Of a stretch of 64,000 nt of DNA, positions 37,055-46,155 are shown piece after piece; positions within the stretch are counted from its first letter, which is position 1; each line of letters starts with the position of its first letter. A model generated the notes under the pieces. The model was given only the letters and a program-made list of their open reading frames with translations. It did not search any database and was not told the DNA's origin. The position numbers were made by a program, and so were the translations under genes. Origin of the DNA: Pseudomonas bijieensis (GTDB lineage: Bacteria > Pseudomonadota > Gammaproteobacteria > Pseudomonadales > Pseudomonadaceae); NCBI RefSeq assembly GCF_013347965.1, contig NZ_CP048810.1, positions 3,843,501 through 3,907,500 on the forward strand. Direction: 5' to 3'.

Positions 37055-37383
37055 CAGGTAATCCCGTTAACAATGCCAATCGGTTGAAAGAATAAAGCCA
37101 GACACAGTTTTTGTGGGAGGCACTGTGTGGGAGCAAAGCTTGCTCGCGAAACAGGCGCCTCGATTTCTGAAAGACCGTAGCGCCGCCATCGCGGGCAAGC
37201 CTTGCTCCCACAAAGCGGGGCGGGGCGACGTTTCGCTAAATCCCCTCGCCACAAGGTTTCGTGCCAAATGCTGTGATCACTCTACCCAGACATCGCCGCC
37301 ACATCCATCGCCTTCAGTAGAGCCCAAGGCCCTGGATCCGTTACCATGCCGCTCTTATTTCGGGGATGGGCGGGGAGACGCTG
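37055..37383. other. Intergenic region with hairpin remnants
   Basis: This 329-base gap holds the family B hairpin pair at 37126-37212 and a lone family A half (AAATCCCCTCGCCACAAGG, 37239-37257). I see no gene in it. Confidence 0.6.
37126..37212. repeat. REPIN-like paired hairpin, family B variant
   Basis: TGTGGGAGCAAAGCTTGCTC pairs with GGGCAAGCCTTGCTCCCACA at the right (imperfect). It has the same GCAAAGC core as 21569 and 42981. Confidence 0.8.
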
Positions 37384-38166
37384 GTGGAATTTTTGCTCTA
37401 TCTGCTGCTCGGCGCCTGCGCCGGCGTGCTGGCTGGGTTGTTCGGCGTGGGGGGCGGGATCATCATCGTCCCGGTGCTGGTGTTCAGTTTCACCTTGCAA
37501 GGCTTCGACCCGCAGGTATTGACGCACCTGGCCGTCGGCACCTCGCTGGCGTCGATCATCTTCACTTCGGTCAACGCCGTACGCGAGCATCAGCGCAAGG
37601 GCGCGGTGCGCTGGCCAGTGTTCGCCTGGATGACCGTCGGCATCCTGATCGGTGCCGGTTTTGGCGCGATCACCGCCGAAGCGATTTCCGGCCCGCACCT
37701 GCAGAGGATCATCGGCGTGTTCGCCCTGGTCGTCGCCGCGCAATTGGCCCTGGACCTCAAGCCCAAGGCCAGCCGTACGGTGCCAGGCAAGGGCGGCCTG
37801 ACCTTGGCCGGCACGGTGATCGGCTGGGCCTCGGCGATCTTCGGCATTGGCGGCGGTTCGCTGACCGTGCCGTTCCTGACCTGGCGCAGCGTGCCGATGC
37901 AGCAAGCGGTCGCGACGTCATCGGCTTGCGGGCTGCCCATCGCCGTGGTCAGCGCATTAAGTTTCATGATTCTGGGCTGGCACGATCCGTTGTTGCCGGC
38001 CCATAGTCTCGGTTTTGTGTATTTGCCGGCGTTGCTGGGCATCGCCCTGACGAGCATGGTCTTCGCCCGTTTCGGTGCGCGGCTGGCCCATCGTCTGTCG
38101 CCGCGCTTGCTCAAACGGCTGTTCGCCGCTTTGCTGTTCTGCGTCGGCTTGAGTTTCCTGTTCTGA
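37384..38166 (+). CDS. TauE/SafE-family membrane permease
   Basis: This protein of about 260 residues has seven to eight transmembrane segments and two half-repeats typical of TauE/SafE: GVLAGLFGVGGGIIIVPVLV near the start and GWASAIFGIGGGSLTVPFL in the middle. The family exports sulfite, sulfonates or other anions; the substrate here is unknown. I prefer the GTG at 37384 because GGGGAG lies 7 bases upstream; an ATG at 37366 would add six residues. The place before lgt-thyA matches P. aeruginosa PA0340 as I recall. Confidence 0.85.
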   Translation: MEFLLYLLLGACAGVLAGLFGVGGGIIIVPVLVFSFTLQGFDPQVLTHLAVGTSLASIIFTSVNAVREHQRKGAVRWPVFAWMTVGILIGAGFGAITAEAISGPHLQRIIGVFALVVAAQLALDLKPKASRTVPGKGGLTLAGTVIGWASAIFGIGGGSLTVPFLTWRSVPMQQAVATSSACGLPIAVVSALSFMILGWHDPLLPAHSLGFVYLPALLGIALTSMVFARFGARLAHRLSPRLLKRLFAALLFCVGLSFLF

Positions 38167-38234
38167 CGCAATCCTGGCTTAATCCCGAGGTGGCAGCGTC
38201 GCCCGGGTATTTTTGACGTTTACGAGGAATATCA

Positions 38235-39044
38235 ATGCTGCCTTACCCGCAGATCGATCCGGTAGCCCTGGCCATCGGCCCGCTGAAAATCCACTGGTAC
38301 GGCCTGATGTACCTGGTCGGCATCGGCGGCGCCTGGCTGCTGGCGTCGCGCCGGCTCAACCGTTTCGACCCGACCTGGAACAAGGAAAAGCTCTCCGACC
38401 TGGTGTTCTGGCTGTCCATGGGCGTGATCGTCGGCGGGCGCCTGGGCTACGTGCTGTTCTATGACCTGAGCGCCTACCTGGCCAACCCGACGCTGATCTT
38501 CGAGGTCTGGAAGGGCGGCATGTCGTTCCACGGCGGGTTCATTGGCGTGATGCTGGCGGCGTTGTGGTTCGGCAAGCGCAACAACAAGTCGTTTTTCGAG
38601 CTGATGGACTTCGTCGCGCCAATGGTGCCGATTGGCCTGGGCGCCGGGCGCATCGGCAACTTCATCAACGCCGAGTTGTGGGGCAAGCCGACCGACGTGC
38701 CGTGGGCGATGATCTTCCCGCCGTTCAGTGACCCGGCACAGTTGCCGCGCCATCCGTCGCAGTTGTACCAGTTCGCCCTCGAAGGCGTGGCATTGTTCCT
38801 GATCCTCTGGCTGTTCTCGCGCAAGCCGCGGCCAACCATGGCGGTATCGGGCATGTTCGCGCTGTTCTACGGGATCTTCCGCTTCATCGTCGAATTCGTC
38901 CGCGTACCGGACGCCCAGCTCGGCTACCTGGCGTGGAACTGGCTGACCATGGGCCAGGTGTTGTGCCTGCCGATGATCGTCGGCGGCCTGGCGCTGATCT
39001 GGCTGGCCTATCATCGCGCGCCAGCTGCGGCGGCCAAGGTTTAA
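38235..39044 (+). CDS. lgt: Prolipoprotein diacylglyceryl transferase
   Basis: This 269-residue inner-membrane enzyme transfers diacylglycerol from phosphatidylglycerol to the lipobox Cys of prolipoproteins. It has seven transmembrane segments, the conserved [10 protein letters not shown] (catalytic His region), the Lgt signature [15 protein letters not shown] and [18 protein letters not shown] lies upstream of the ATG. A strong stem lies between it and thyA. Confidence 0.95.
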   Translation: MLPYPQIDPVALAIGPLKIHWYGLMYLVGIGGAWLLASRRLNRFDPTWNKEKLSDLVFWLSMGVIVGGRLGYVLFYDLSAYLANPTLIFEVWKGGMSFHGGFIGVMLAALWFGKRNNKSFFELMDFVAPMVPIGLGAGRIGNFINAELWGKPTDVPWAMIFPPFSDPAQLPRHPSQLYQFALEGVALFLILWLFSRKPRPTMAVSGMFALFYGIFRFIVEFVRVPDAQLGYLAWNWLTMGQVLCLPMIVGGLALIWLAYHRAPAAAAKV

Positions 39045-39049
39045 AATTC

Positions 39050-39076
39050 GAACCCCGGGGCGCTGGCCCCGGGTTC
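39050..39076. other. Stem-loop between lgt and thyA
   Basis: GAACCCCGGGGC pairs with GCCCCGGGTTC (one bulged C) around CTG. There is no T run, so it may be a pausing or mRNA-stabilising stem and not a strict terminator. Confidence 0.5.
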
Positions 39077-39093
39077 AAGGACACAGGTAACCC

Positions 39094-40066
39094 ATGAAGC
39101 AATATCTCGATCTGGTGGCCCACGTCATCAAGAACGGCACCAAGCAAGCCAACCGCACCGGCGTGAACACCATCAGCTTTCCCGGCGCCATGCTGCGCTA
39201 TGACCTGAAGGACGGTTTCCCGGCCATCACCACCCGCAAAATGGCCTTCAAATCGGCCATCGGCGAGATGTGCGGTTTTCTGCGTGGGGTCAACAACGCC
39301 GCCGAATTCCGCGCCCTGGGCTGCAAGGTCTGGGACCAGAACGCCAACGAAAACGCCCAGTGGCTGGCCAACCCGTTCCGCCAGGGCGAAGACGACCTGG
39401 GCGAGATCTACGGTGTGCAATGGCGCAAATGGCCGGCCTACAAACAGATCCCTTCGAGCAACCCGGCGGCCATCGAGCAAACCCTGGCCCAAGGCTACCG
39501 GCAGATCGCCGAAGGCGAAGAAAACGGCCAGGCCTACGTGGTGCTGTACAAGGCCATCGACCAGGTTCGCCAGTGCGTCGACACCATCATCAAGGACCCG
39601 GGCAGCCGCCGTATCCTGTTCCACGGCTGGAACTGCGCCCAGCTCGATGAAATGGCCCTGCCGCCGTGCCATCTGCTCTACCAGTTCCACCCGAATGTCG
39701 AGACCAGGGAAATTTCCCTGACCCTCTACATCCGCTCCAACGACCTGGGCCTGGGCACGCCGTTCAACCTCACCGAAGGCGCCGCGCTGCTGAGCCTGAT
39801 CGGCCGCCTGACCGGCTACACGCCGCGCTGGTTCACCTATTTCATTGGTGATGCCCACGTCTACGAAAACCACCTGGACATGCTCAACGAACAACTCAAG
39901 CGCGAGCCGTTCCCGATGCCGAAACTGGTGATTTCCGAGCGCGTGCCGGAGTTCGCCAAGACCGGTGTGTACCAGCCTGAGTGGCTGGAACTCGTGGAGC
40001 CGAGCGACTTCTCCCCTCGAAGGCTACCAGCACCACGCGCCGATGACTGCGCCGATGGCGGTCTAA
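39094..40066 (+). CDS. thyA: Thymidylate synthase, C-terminus frameshifted as sequenced
   Basis: ThyA methylates dUMP to dTMP using methylene-tetrahydrofolate. The catalytic Cys is in [12 protein letters not shown], with [10 protein letters not shown] and [19 protein letters not shown] as substrate contacts. The protein carries insertions of about 10 and 35 residues relative to E. coli (264 residues) around residues 85-165, as in related pseudomonads. One extra C in CCCC (40013-40016) diverts the last 17 residues; without it the protein ends [16 protein letters not shown] at 40066 (323 residues). As sequenced, the frame runs on to 40137. The C-terminus closes the active site, so the break would probably inactivate the enzyme if real. 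Confidence 0.9.
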
Positions 40067-40085
40067 GCCACACCACCCCTCCCCT

Positions 40086-40174
40086 TGTGGGAGCGAGCCT
40101 GCTCGCGATAGCGTCCTCACATTCAATGCTTATGTGACTGACCCACCGCTATCGCGAGCAGGCTCGCTCCCACA
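40086..40174. repeat. REPIN-like paired hairpin, family B (89-base standard form)
   Basis: TGTGGGAGCGAGCCTGCTCG pairs exactly with its reverse complement at the right end. It lies between convergent thyA and cadR. Confidence 0.88.
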
Positions 40175-40202
40175 TTGAATCGGCATGAGCTCCAAGATCG
40201 GC

Positions 40203-40650
40203 TCAATGCCCATGACTCCTGCCCACATGTGAATGCTCCACCTCCGGCGCCACCGCCCCGCTCACCTCCAGGCGCTGCAAGATCCCGCATTGATCCAGGT
40301 CCGGCCCTTCGCCACAGCGATGGCGCAAGTCGATCAGTTGTGTCTGCAAGGCCAACAGGCCATCGATGCGAGCCTTCACGTGCTGAATGTGTTCGTCGAT
40401 CAGCGCGTTGACGCTTTCGCACTGGTCCTGGGGGGCTGTCGCGCAGGGCCAGGAGGCTGCGGATTTCTTCCAGGGTCATGTCCAGGGTGCGGCAGTTGCG
40501 GATGAACGTCAGCCGCTCGGCATGGGCCTGGGTATAGACGCGGTAATTGCCATCGCTGCGGGCCGGTTCCGGCAGCAGGCCTTCGCGCTCGTAATAGCGG
40601 ATGGTCTCGACCTGGCAATCGGTGATTTTCGCCAGTTCTCCGATCTTCAT
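40203..40650 (-). pseudogene. cadR: MerR-family Cd/Pb-responsive regulator CadR, with a +1 frameshift
   Basis: The N-terminal MerR HTH (MKIGELAKITDCQVETIRYY, then LLPEPARSDGNYRVY) is intact. An extra base in the run of six G on the plus strand (40430-40435) shifts the frame after residue about 73. Removing it restores 148 residues with Cys at 77, 112 and 121 and the His-rich end HSHVGRSHGH, the metal ligands of CadR/PbrR regulators. It is divergent from cadA and would activate it when Cd, Zn or Pb bind. The start at 40650 is family-typical. A sequencing error is the simplest explanation. Confidence 0.87.
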
Positions 40651-40673
40651 GGTGCAGCCTTCCAAATAGGTGC

Positions 40674-40704
40674 TTGACCCTATAGTGGCTACAGGGTCTT
40701 TACT
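40674..40704 (+). promoter_or_regulatory. MerR-type cadA promoter with CadR operator
   Basis: TTGACC (-35) and TTTACT (-10) are 19 bases apart, the long spacer typical of MerR-activated promoters. Between them lies the dyad GACCCTATAG / CTACAGGGTC (40676-40698, 3-base centre, one mismatch), which would bind CadR. Confidence 0.75.
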
Positions 40705-40735
40705 GCGCAACAGGCACTTTTCACGGACGTACCCG

Positions 40736-42955
40736 ATGAGCGACTCCCTCCATATCCACAAACCCGCCCACGACCATGACCACGGGCATTCCTGCTGCGC
40801 GTCGAAAGCGGCACCTGCGGTGGTCAACCTCGGCAAGACGCCGACGGACGGTGCGCGGCTGAGCAGTTTTCGCATCGAAGCCATGGACTGCCCCACCGAA
40901 CAGACGCTGATCCAGAACAAGCTCGGCAAGCTCGAAGGCGTGCAGCAACTGGAATTCAACCTGATCAACCGCGTGCTGGGCGTGACCCACGATTTGCCCA
41001 GCGACGCGCCAATCATCAAGGCCATCGAGTCCCTGGGGATGCAGGCCGACCCACTGACCCCGGGCCAGAAACCAGAAACCAACGACCTGCCCGCCCCAGC
41101 CAAGCCCTGGTGGCCGCTGGCGTTGTCCGGCGTGACAGCCCTGGGCGCCGAGGTGATTCACTTCACCAACGCCGCGCCAAACTGGGTGGTCGCGCTGGTG
41201 GCGTTGGTGTCGATCCTCAGCGGCGGCCTGGGTACGTACAAGAAGGGTTGGATCGCCCTGAAGAACCGCAACCTGAACATCAATGCGCTGATGAGCATCG
41301 CCGTGACCGGTGCGGTGTTGATCGGCCAATGGCCGGAAGCGGCGATGGTGATGTTCCTGTTCACCGTGGCCGAACTGATCGAAGCCAAATCCCTGGACCG
41401 GGCGCGCAATGCTATCGGCGGCCTGATGCAAATGGCCCCAGAGCAAGCCACCGTGCAACAAGCCGATGGCAGTTGGCAGGTACAGGCGGTCAAGGCTCTC
41501 GCCCTCGGCGCGCGCGTGCGAGTGCGCCCCGGCGAGCGCGTGGGCCTGGACGGTGACGTGGTCGCCGGACGCTCCACCATCGATCAGGCACCGATCACCG
41601 GCGAAAGCCTGCCGGTGGAAAAAACCGTCGGCGACAAAGTGTTCGCCGGTACCATCAACCAGGCCGGCGAACTGGAGTACACCGTGACCGCGGCGGCCGA
41701 TCACTCCACTCTGGCGCGAATCATCCACGCAGTGGAACAGGCCCAGGGCTCCCGCGCGCCGACCCAGCGCTTCGTCGATCAGTTCTCGAAAATCTACACC
41801 CCGGCGGTGTTCATCCTGGCCTTGGCCGTGGCCGTCATCCCACCGCTGTTCATGGGCGCGGCATGGTTCGACTGGATCTACCGGGCGCTGGTGCTGCTGG
41901 TGGTGGCCTGCCCGTGCGCACTGGTGATTTCCACACCCGTGACCATCGTCAGCGGCCTCGCCGCCGCGGCGCGCAAAGGCATCCTGGTCAAAGGCGGCGT
42001 GTACCTGGAGGGCGGCTACAAGCTCGACTACCTGGCCTTGGACAAGACCGGTACGCTCACCCACGGCAAGCCGGTGCAAACCGACTATGTGGCGCTGGAC
42101 CCCACCGTGGAAAGCACCGCCCCGGCCCTCGCCGCCAGCCTCGCCGCGCGCTCCGACCATCCGGTTTCCCGAGCGATTGCCCACGCAGCTGTGGATAAGC
42201 ATCTGGCACAGCAGGTTGTGGATAACTTCGAGGCGCTGGCCGGGCGCGGCGTTCGCGGCGACATCGGTGGCCAGACCTACCACCTGGGCAATCATCGCCT
42301 GGTGGAGGACCTGGGCCTGTGCTCTCCCGAGCTGGAAGAAAAACTCTTCGCCCTGGAAAAACAAGGCAAGTCCGTGGTGCTGCTGCTCGACAGTACAGGC
42401 CCCTTGGCGCTGTTTGCCGTGGCGGACACCGTTAAGGATTCCAGCCGCGAAGCCATTCGGGAGCTGCATGACCTGGGCATCAAGACCCTGATGCTCACTG
42501 GCGATAACGTCCACACCGCTGAAGCGATCGCCGCCCAGGTGGGCATGGATCAGGCCCGCGGAGATTTGTTGCCGGAGGACAAGCTGCAAGCCATCGAAGA
42601 CTTGTACACCCTGGGTCACCGCGTCGGCATGGTCGGCGACGGCATCAACGACGCACCGGCCCTGGCCCGCGCGGAAATCGGCTTCGCCATGGCGGCGGCC
42701 GGCACCGACACGGCCATCGAAACCGCTGATGTGGCTTTGATGGACGATGATCTGCGCAAGATCCCAGCCTTCATTCGCCTGTCGCGGCAGACTTCAAGCA
42801 TCCTGAAACAGAACATTGCCCTGGCGTTGGTCATCAAGGCGATCTTCCTTGGGGTGACCTTCGCCGGCTTCGCCACCATGTGGATGGCGGTGTTTGCCGA
42901 CATGGGGGTGAGTTTGCTGGTGGTGTTCAATGGGTTGCGGTTGTTGCGTAAATAA
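40736..42955 (+). CDS. cadA: Heavy-metal (Cd/Zn/Pb) exporting P-type ATPase
   Basis: This 739-residue P1B ATPase has a His-rich N-terminus (HIHKPAHDHDHGHSCC), a ferredoxin-like metal domain (FRIEAMDCPTEQ), eight membrane segments with the transport motif VVACPCALVIST, the A-domain ITGESLPVEK, the phosphorylated Asp436 in ALDKTGTLTHG and the hinge MVGDGINDAPALARA. It exports Cd, Zn or Pb from the cytoplasm. I chose the ATG at 40736 because the promoter ends at 40704; upstream in-frame starts lie inside it. It is divergent from cadR. Confidence 0.93.
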   Translation: MSDSLHIHKPAHDHDHGHSCCASKAAPAVVNLGKTPTDGARLSSFRIEAMDCPTEQTLIQNKLGKLEGVQQLEFNLINRVLGVTHDLPSDAPIIKAIESLGMQADPLTPGQKPETNDLPAPAKPWWPLALSGVTALGAEVIHFTNAAPNWVVALVALVSILSGGLGTYKKGWIALKNRNLNINALMSIAVTGAVLIGQWPEAAMVMFLFTVAELIEAKSLDRARNAIGGLMQMAPEQATVQQADGSWQVQAVKALALGARVRVRPGERVGLDGDVVAGRSTIDQAPITGESLPVEKTVGDKVFAGTINQAGELEYTVTAAADHSTLARIIHAVEQAQGSRAPTQRFVDQFSKIYTPAVFILALAVAVIPPLFMGAAWFDWIYRALVLLVVACPCALVISTPVTIVSGLAAAARKGILVKGGVYLEGGYKLDYLALDKTGTLTHGKPVQTDYVALDPTVESTAPALAASLAARSDHPVSRAIAHAAVDKHLAQQVVDNFEALAGRGVRGDIGGQTYHLGNHRLVEDLGLCSPELEEKLFALEKQGKSVVLLLDSTGPLALFAVADTVKDSSREAIRELHDLGIKTLMLTGDNVHTAEAIAAQVGMDQARGDLLPEDKLQAIEDLYTLGHRVGMVGDGINDAPALARAEIGFAMAAAGTDTAIETADVALMDDDLRKIPAFIRLSRQTSSILKQNIALALVIKAIFLGVTFAGFATMWMAVFADMGVSLLVVFNGLRLLRK

Positions 42956-42980
42956 GAAGTCTTAGGTGGCTGGACGGGCC

Positions 42981-43080
42981 CTATCGCGAGCAAGCTTTGC
43001 TCCCACAGTTGGCGCTTTGTGAATACAGCGTTTTGAACTCACAGCAGATCTGCTGTGGGAGCAAAGCTTGCTCGCGATGG
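42981..43080. repeat. REPIN-like paired hairpin, family B variant
   Basis: TATCGCGAGCAAGCTTTGCT on the left pairs with AGCAAAGCTTGCTCGCGATG on the right. It lies between the convergent 3' ends of cadA and the RND pump gene. Confidence 0.85.
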
Positions 43081-43107
43081 GCTGCACAGCAGCCCCAAAA
43101 AACAAGA

Positions 43108-46100
43108 TCAATCACGCTTGGGCTCGCGAATCTTGTACCAGGCCACATACAGCGCCGGCAGGAACAGCAATGTCAGCAGGGTGGCGATGATGATCCCGCC
43201 AATCATCGCGTAGGCCATCGGCCCCCAGAACACTTCCCGGGCAATCGGGATCATCCCCAGGCTCGCCGCGGCCGCCGTCAGCAGGATCGGCCGACGCCGG
43301 TGTTCGGTGGCCTCCACCACCGCATCCCAGGGCTCGTAGCCGTCACGTTCATACTCGTCGATCTGGGTCACCAGGATCACCGAGTTACGGATGATGATGC
43401 CGATCAACGCGAGGATCCCGAGGATCGCCACAAAACCCATGGGCGTGCCCGTCGGCACCAGCGCCAGCACCACGCCGATCAAGCCCAGGGGCGCGACGCT
43501 GGCCACCAGGAACAGTTTCTGCACGCTGTGCAGCTGGATCATCAGGAAGGTCGCCATCAAGAACAGCATCAGCGGCACGACACTGGCGATCGGCCCCTGG
43601 GCCTTGCTGCTCTCTTCCACCGTACCACCGGTGGCGACTTTGTAGCCCACCGGCAGGCCAGCGGCGAACTTGTCGATGGCCGGTTGCAGCTGCTTGACCA
43701 GGTCGGTGGGCTGGATTTCATCGCGCACCGCCGCCTTGATGGTGATGGTCGGTTTGCGGTCGCGACGCCACACCAGCGGCTGCTCCAGTTCATAGCCCAC
43801 CGTGGCGAACGCCAGCAGCGGGATCGAGGTGCCGCTCGGGGTGACGATCTGCAGATTTTGCAGGGTTTCCGGTGAGCCGCGTTCGGCGTCTTCGGCCCGG
43901 CCCACCACATTTATCAAGTAGATATCGTCATCGACCTGGGTCACTGGAGACCCGCTGACGATGCTGTTCATCAGCCTGGCCACGTCATCGGAAGACAAGC
44001 CCAGTTGCCGCGCCTTGTCCTGGGCGATGTCGATGCGCAGCACCTTGCCCGGCTCGTTCCAGTCGTAAATGATTTCGCCGATGTGCGAGTTCTTGTCCAG
44101 TTCGGTAGCCAGCTCGATCGCATGCTTGCGCACCTGGTCGATGTCCTTGCCGCTGACCCGGTACTGGATCGGCCGACCCACCGGCGGGCCCATTTCCAGG
44201 GCCTGCACGTAGCTGCCGATGCCGACGAAGTCTTCACGCAGGCGCTTTTGCAGGCGTTCGGTGAGGGCGGTGCGCGACTCCAGGCCTTTACTGACGATCA
44301 CCAGTTGCGCGTAGTACGGGTTCTGCAATTGCTGGTCCAGCGGCAGGTAGAAACGAATGGCGCCTTCGCCGATGTAAGTGCTCCAGCGCTCGATGTCCGG
44401 GTCGCCCTTGAGGCTCGCCTCCAGGCGATCGACGACCTTGCGGGTCTCGTCCATCGAAGCGTTTTGCGGCAGGTTGAGGTCCACCAGGATTTCCGGCCGG
44501 TCCGAGGACGGGAAGAACTGGTTCTGCACAAAGCGCATGCAAAACACCGCCAGCACGAACAGCAGCACGGTGATGCCAATGGCCCACCAGCGATTGCGCA
44601 TCGCCCACAGCAGGCCACCGTTGAAGGCCCGGCCGATCCGACCCGGCTCAGCGCTGTGGGGTTTCACGTTGGTGCTGAGGATGTGCACGCCAATCACCGG
44701 GGCGAAGAGCACCGCGACGATCCACGACACCAGCATTGCCACGGCGATCACCGCGAACAGGGTAAAGGTGTACTCACCGGCGGAACTGGCGTTCAGGCCA
44801 ATGGGCACGAAACCGGCCACGGTCACCAGGGTCCCGGTGAGCATCGGGAACGCGGTCGAGGTATAGGCGAACGTCGCGGCCTGGTCCTTGCTGTCGCCTT
44901 TTTCCAGGCGCGTGACCATCATCTCCACGGTGATCATCGCGTCATCCACCAGCAGGCCGAGGGCGATGATCAAGGCGCCGAGGGAAATCCGCTGCATGGT
45001 GATGCCGCTGTACTCCATGAACAGGAAGACCATCGCCAGCACCAGCGGAATCGAGCAGGCCACCACCAGCCCGGCCCGTATGCCGAGACTGACGAAGCTG
45101 ACGAGCAGGACGATGATTACCGCCTCGAACAAGGCGCTGGTGAAGCCACCGACCGCCTCCTCCACCACTTCGGCCTGGTCCGACACGGTATGCACGCCAA
45201 CGCCCACCGGCAGGTCGGCGGTCAGCTCGCTCATGCGCGCATGCAACGCCTTGCCGAAATCCTGGATGTTGCCGCCCTTCTTCATCGCGATAGCCAAGCC
45301 GATGGCTGGCGTGCCATTGAAACGGAACATCGGTGTGGCGGGGTCGACGTAGCCACGACGGATGTCGGCGATGTCGGCCAGTCGATAGAAGCGGTCATTG
45401 AGCCGCAGGTTGACGTTGGCCAGGTCCTTTTCCGACTGGAATTGCCCGGACGTGCGCACGGAAATCCGCTCGGGCCCGGCATCGATGACCCCGGCAGGCG
45501 TGACCGCGTTCTGCGATTGCAGGCTCTGCACCACCTGGCGTTGATCGATGCCCAGGGCCGCGAGTTTGCGCGTGGAGAAGTTCAGGTACAGCACTTCGTC
45601 CTGCTCGCCCACCATCTCGACCTTGCCCAGGCCCGGTACGTCACGGATCTCGGCGCGCACCTGTTCCACGTAGTCGCGCAACTGACGCATCGACAGGCCG
45701 TCGCCGGTGAAGGCGTACACCGAACCGTACACGTCGCCGAATTCGTCATTGAAACCAGGCCCCTGCAAGCCGTCAGGGAAATCGCCGCGAATGTCATTGA
45801 TCTTCTTGCGCACCTGGTACCAGATCTCGGGAATTTCCTTGGCCCCGGTGGTATCGCGCAGGTACACGAACACCGTCGATTCTCCCGGACGGGTGTAACT
45901 CTTGACGTAGTCGAGGGAGTCGAGTTCTTCGAGTTTCTTCTCGATGCGATCAGTGACCTGCTTGAGGGTTTCCTCCTGGGTCGCACCGGGCCAACGGGTC
46001 TGGATAACCATGGTCTTGATGGTGAACGACGGGTCTTCTTCGCGCCCCAGGTTCATGTACGAAAACACGCCCATCAACAGCGCAACGAACATCAGGTACC

Positions 46101-46155
46101 AGACGAACGACTGATGCCGCAGGGCCCATTCGGACAGGTTGAAAGGCCCTTTCAT
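43108..46155 (-). CDS. triC: RND efflux transporter, TriC-like
   Basis: This 1015-residue inner-membrane proton antiporter has twelve transmembrane segments and two large periplasmic loops. RND hallmarks are the N-terminal FNLSEWALRHQSFVWYLMFV, the charged residues in GALIIALGLLVDDAMITVEM and the C-terminal LALIGIIIRNSVILV. It is the third gene of an operon with two adaptors, as in P. aeruginosa triABC (triclosan efflux with OpmH). The first four bases overlap the preceding adaptor gene (ATGA). Substrates are unknown here, and the matching outer-membrane protein is not adjacent. Confidence 0.85.
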   Translation of the reverse strand: MKGPFNLSEWALRHQSFVWYLMFVALLMGVFSYMNLGREEDPSFTIKTMVIQTRWPGATQEETLKQVTDRIEKKLEELDSLDYVKSYTRPGESTVFVYLRDTTGAKEIPEIWYQVRKKINDIRGDFPDGLQGPGFNDEFGDVYGSVYAFTGDGLSMRQLRDYVEQVRAEIRDVPGLGKVEMVGEQDEVLYLNFSTRKLAALGIDQRQVVQSLQSQNAVTPAGVIDAGPERISVRTSGQFQSEKDLANVNLRLNDRFYRLADIADIRRGYVDPATPMFRFNGTPAIGLAIAMKKGGNIQDFGKALHARMSELTADLPVGVGVHTVSDQAEVVEEAVGGFTSALFEAVIIVLLVSFVSLGIRAGLVVACSIPLVLAMVFLFMEYSGITMQRISLGALIIALGLLVDDAMITVEMMVTRLEKGDSKDQAATFAYTSTAFPMLTGTLVTVAGFVPIGLNASSAGEYTFTLFAVIAVAMLVSWIVAVLFAPVIGVHILSTNVKPHSAEPGRIGRAFNGGLLWAMRNRWWAIGITVLLFVLAVFCMRFVQNQFFPSSDRPEILVDLNLPQNASMDETRKVVDRLEASLKGDPDIERWSTYIGEGAIRFYLPLDQQLQNPYYAQLVIVSKGLESRTALTERLQKRLREDFVGIGSYVQALEMGPPVGRPIQYRVSGKDIDQVRKHAIELATELDKNSHIGEIIYDWNEPGKVLRIDIAQDKARQLGLSSDDVARLMNSIVSGSPVTQVDDDIYLINVVGRAEDAERGSPETLQNLQIVTPSGTSIPLLAFATVGYELEQPLVWRRDRKPTITIKAAVRDEIQPTDLVKQLQPAIDKFAAGLPVGYKVATGGTVEESSKAQGPIASVVPLMLFLMATFLMIQLHSVQKLFLVASVAPLGLIGVVLALVPTGTPMGFVAILGILALIGIIIRNSVILVTQIDEYERDGYEPWDAVVEATEHRRRPILLTAAAASLGMIPIAREVFWGPMAYAMIGGIIIATLLTLLFLPALYVAWYKIREPKRD

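Noticed and set aside
37239..37257. Lone family A repeat half as a full element
   Set aside because: No matching inverted arm lies nearby; it is a remnant at most.
40721..42619. An open frame of about 630 codons antisense to cadA
   Set aside because: It is opposite a clear P-type ATPase, and its composition is typical of antisense GC-rich DNA.
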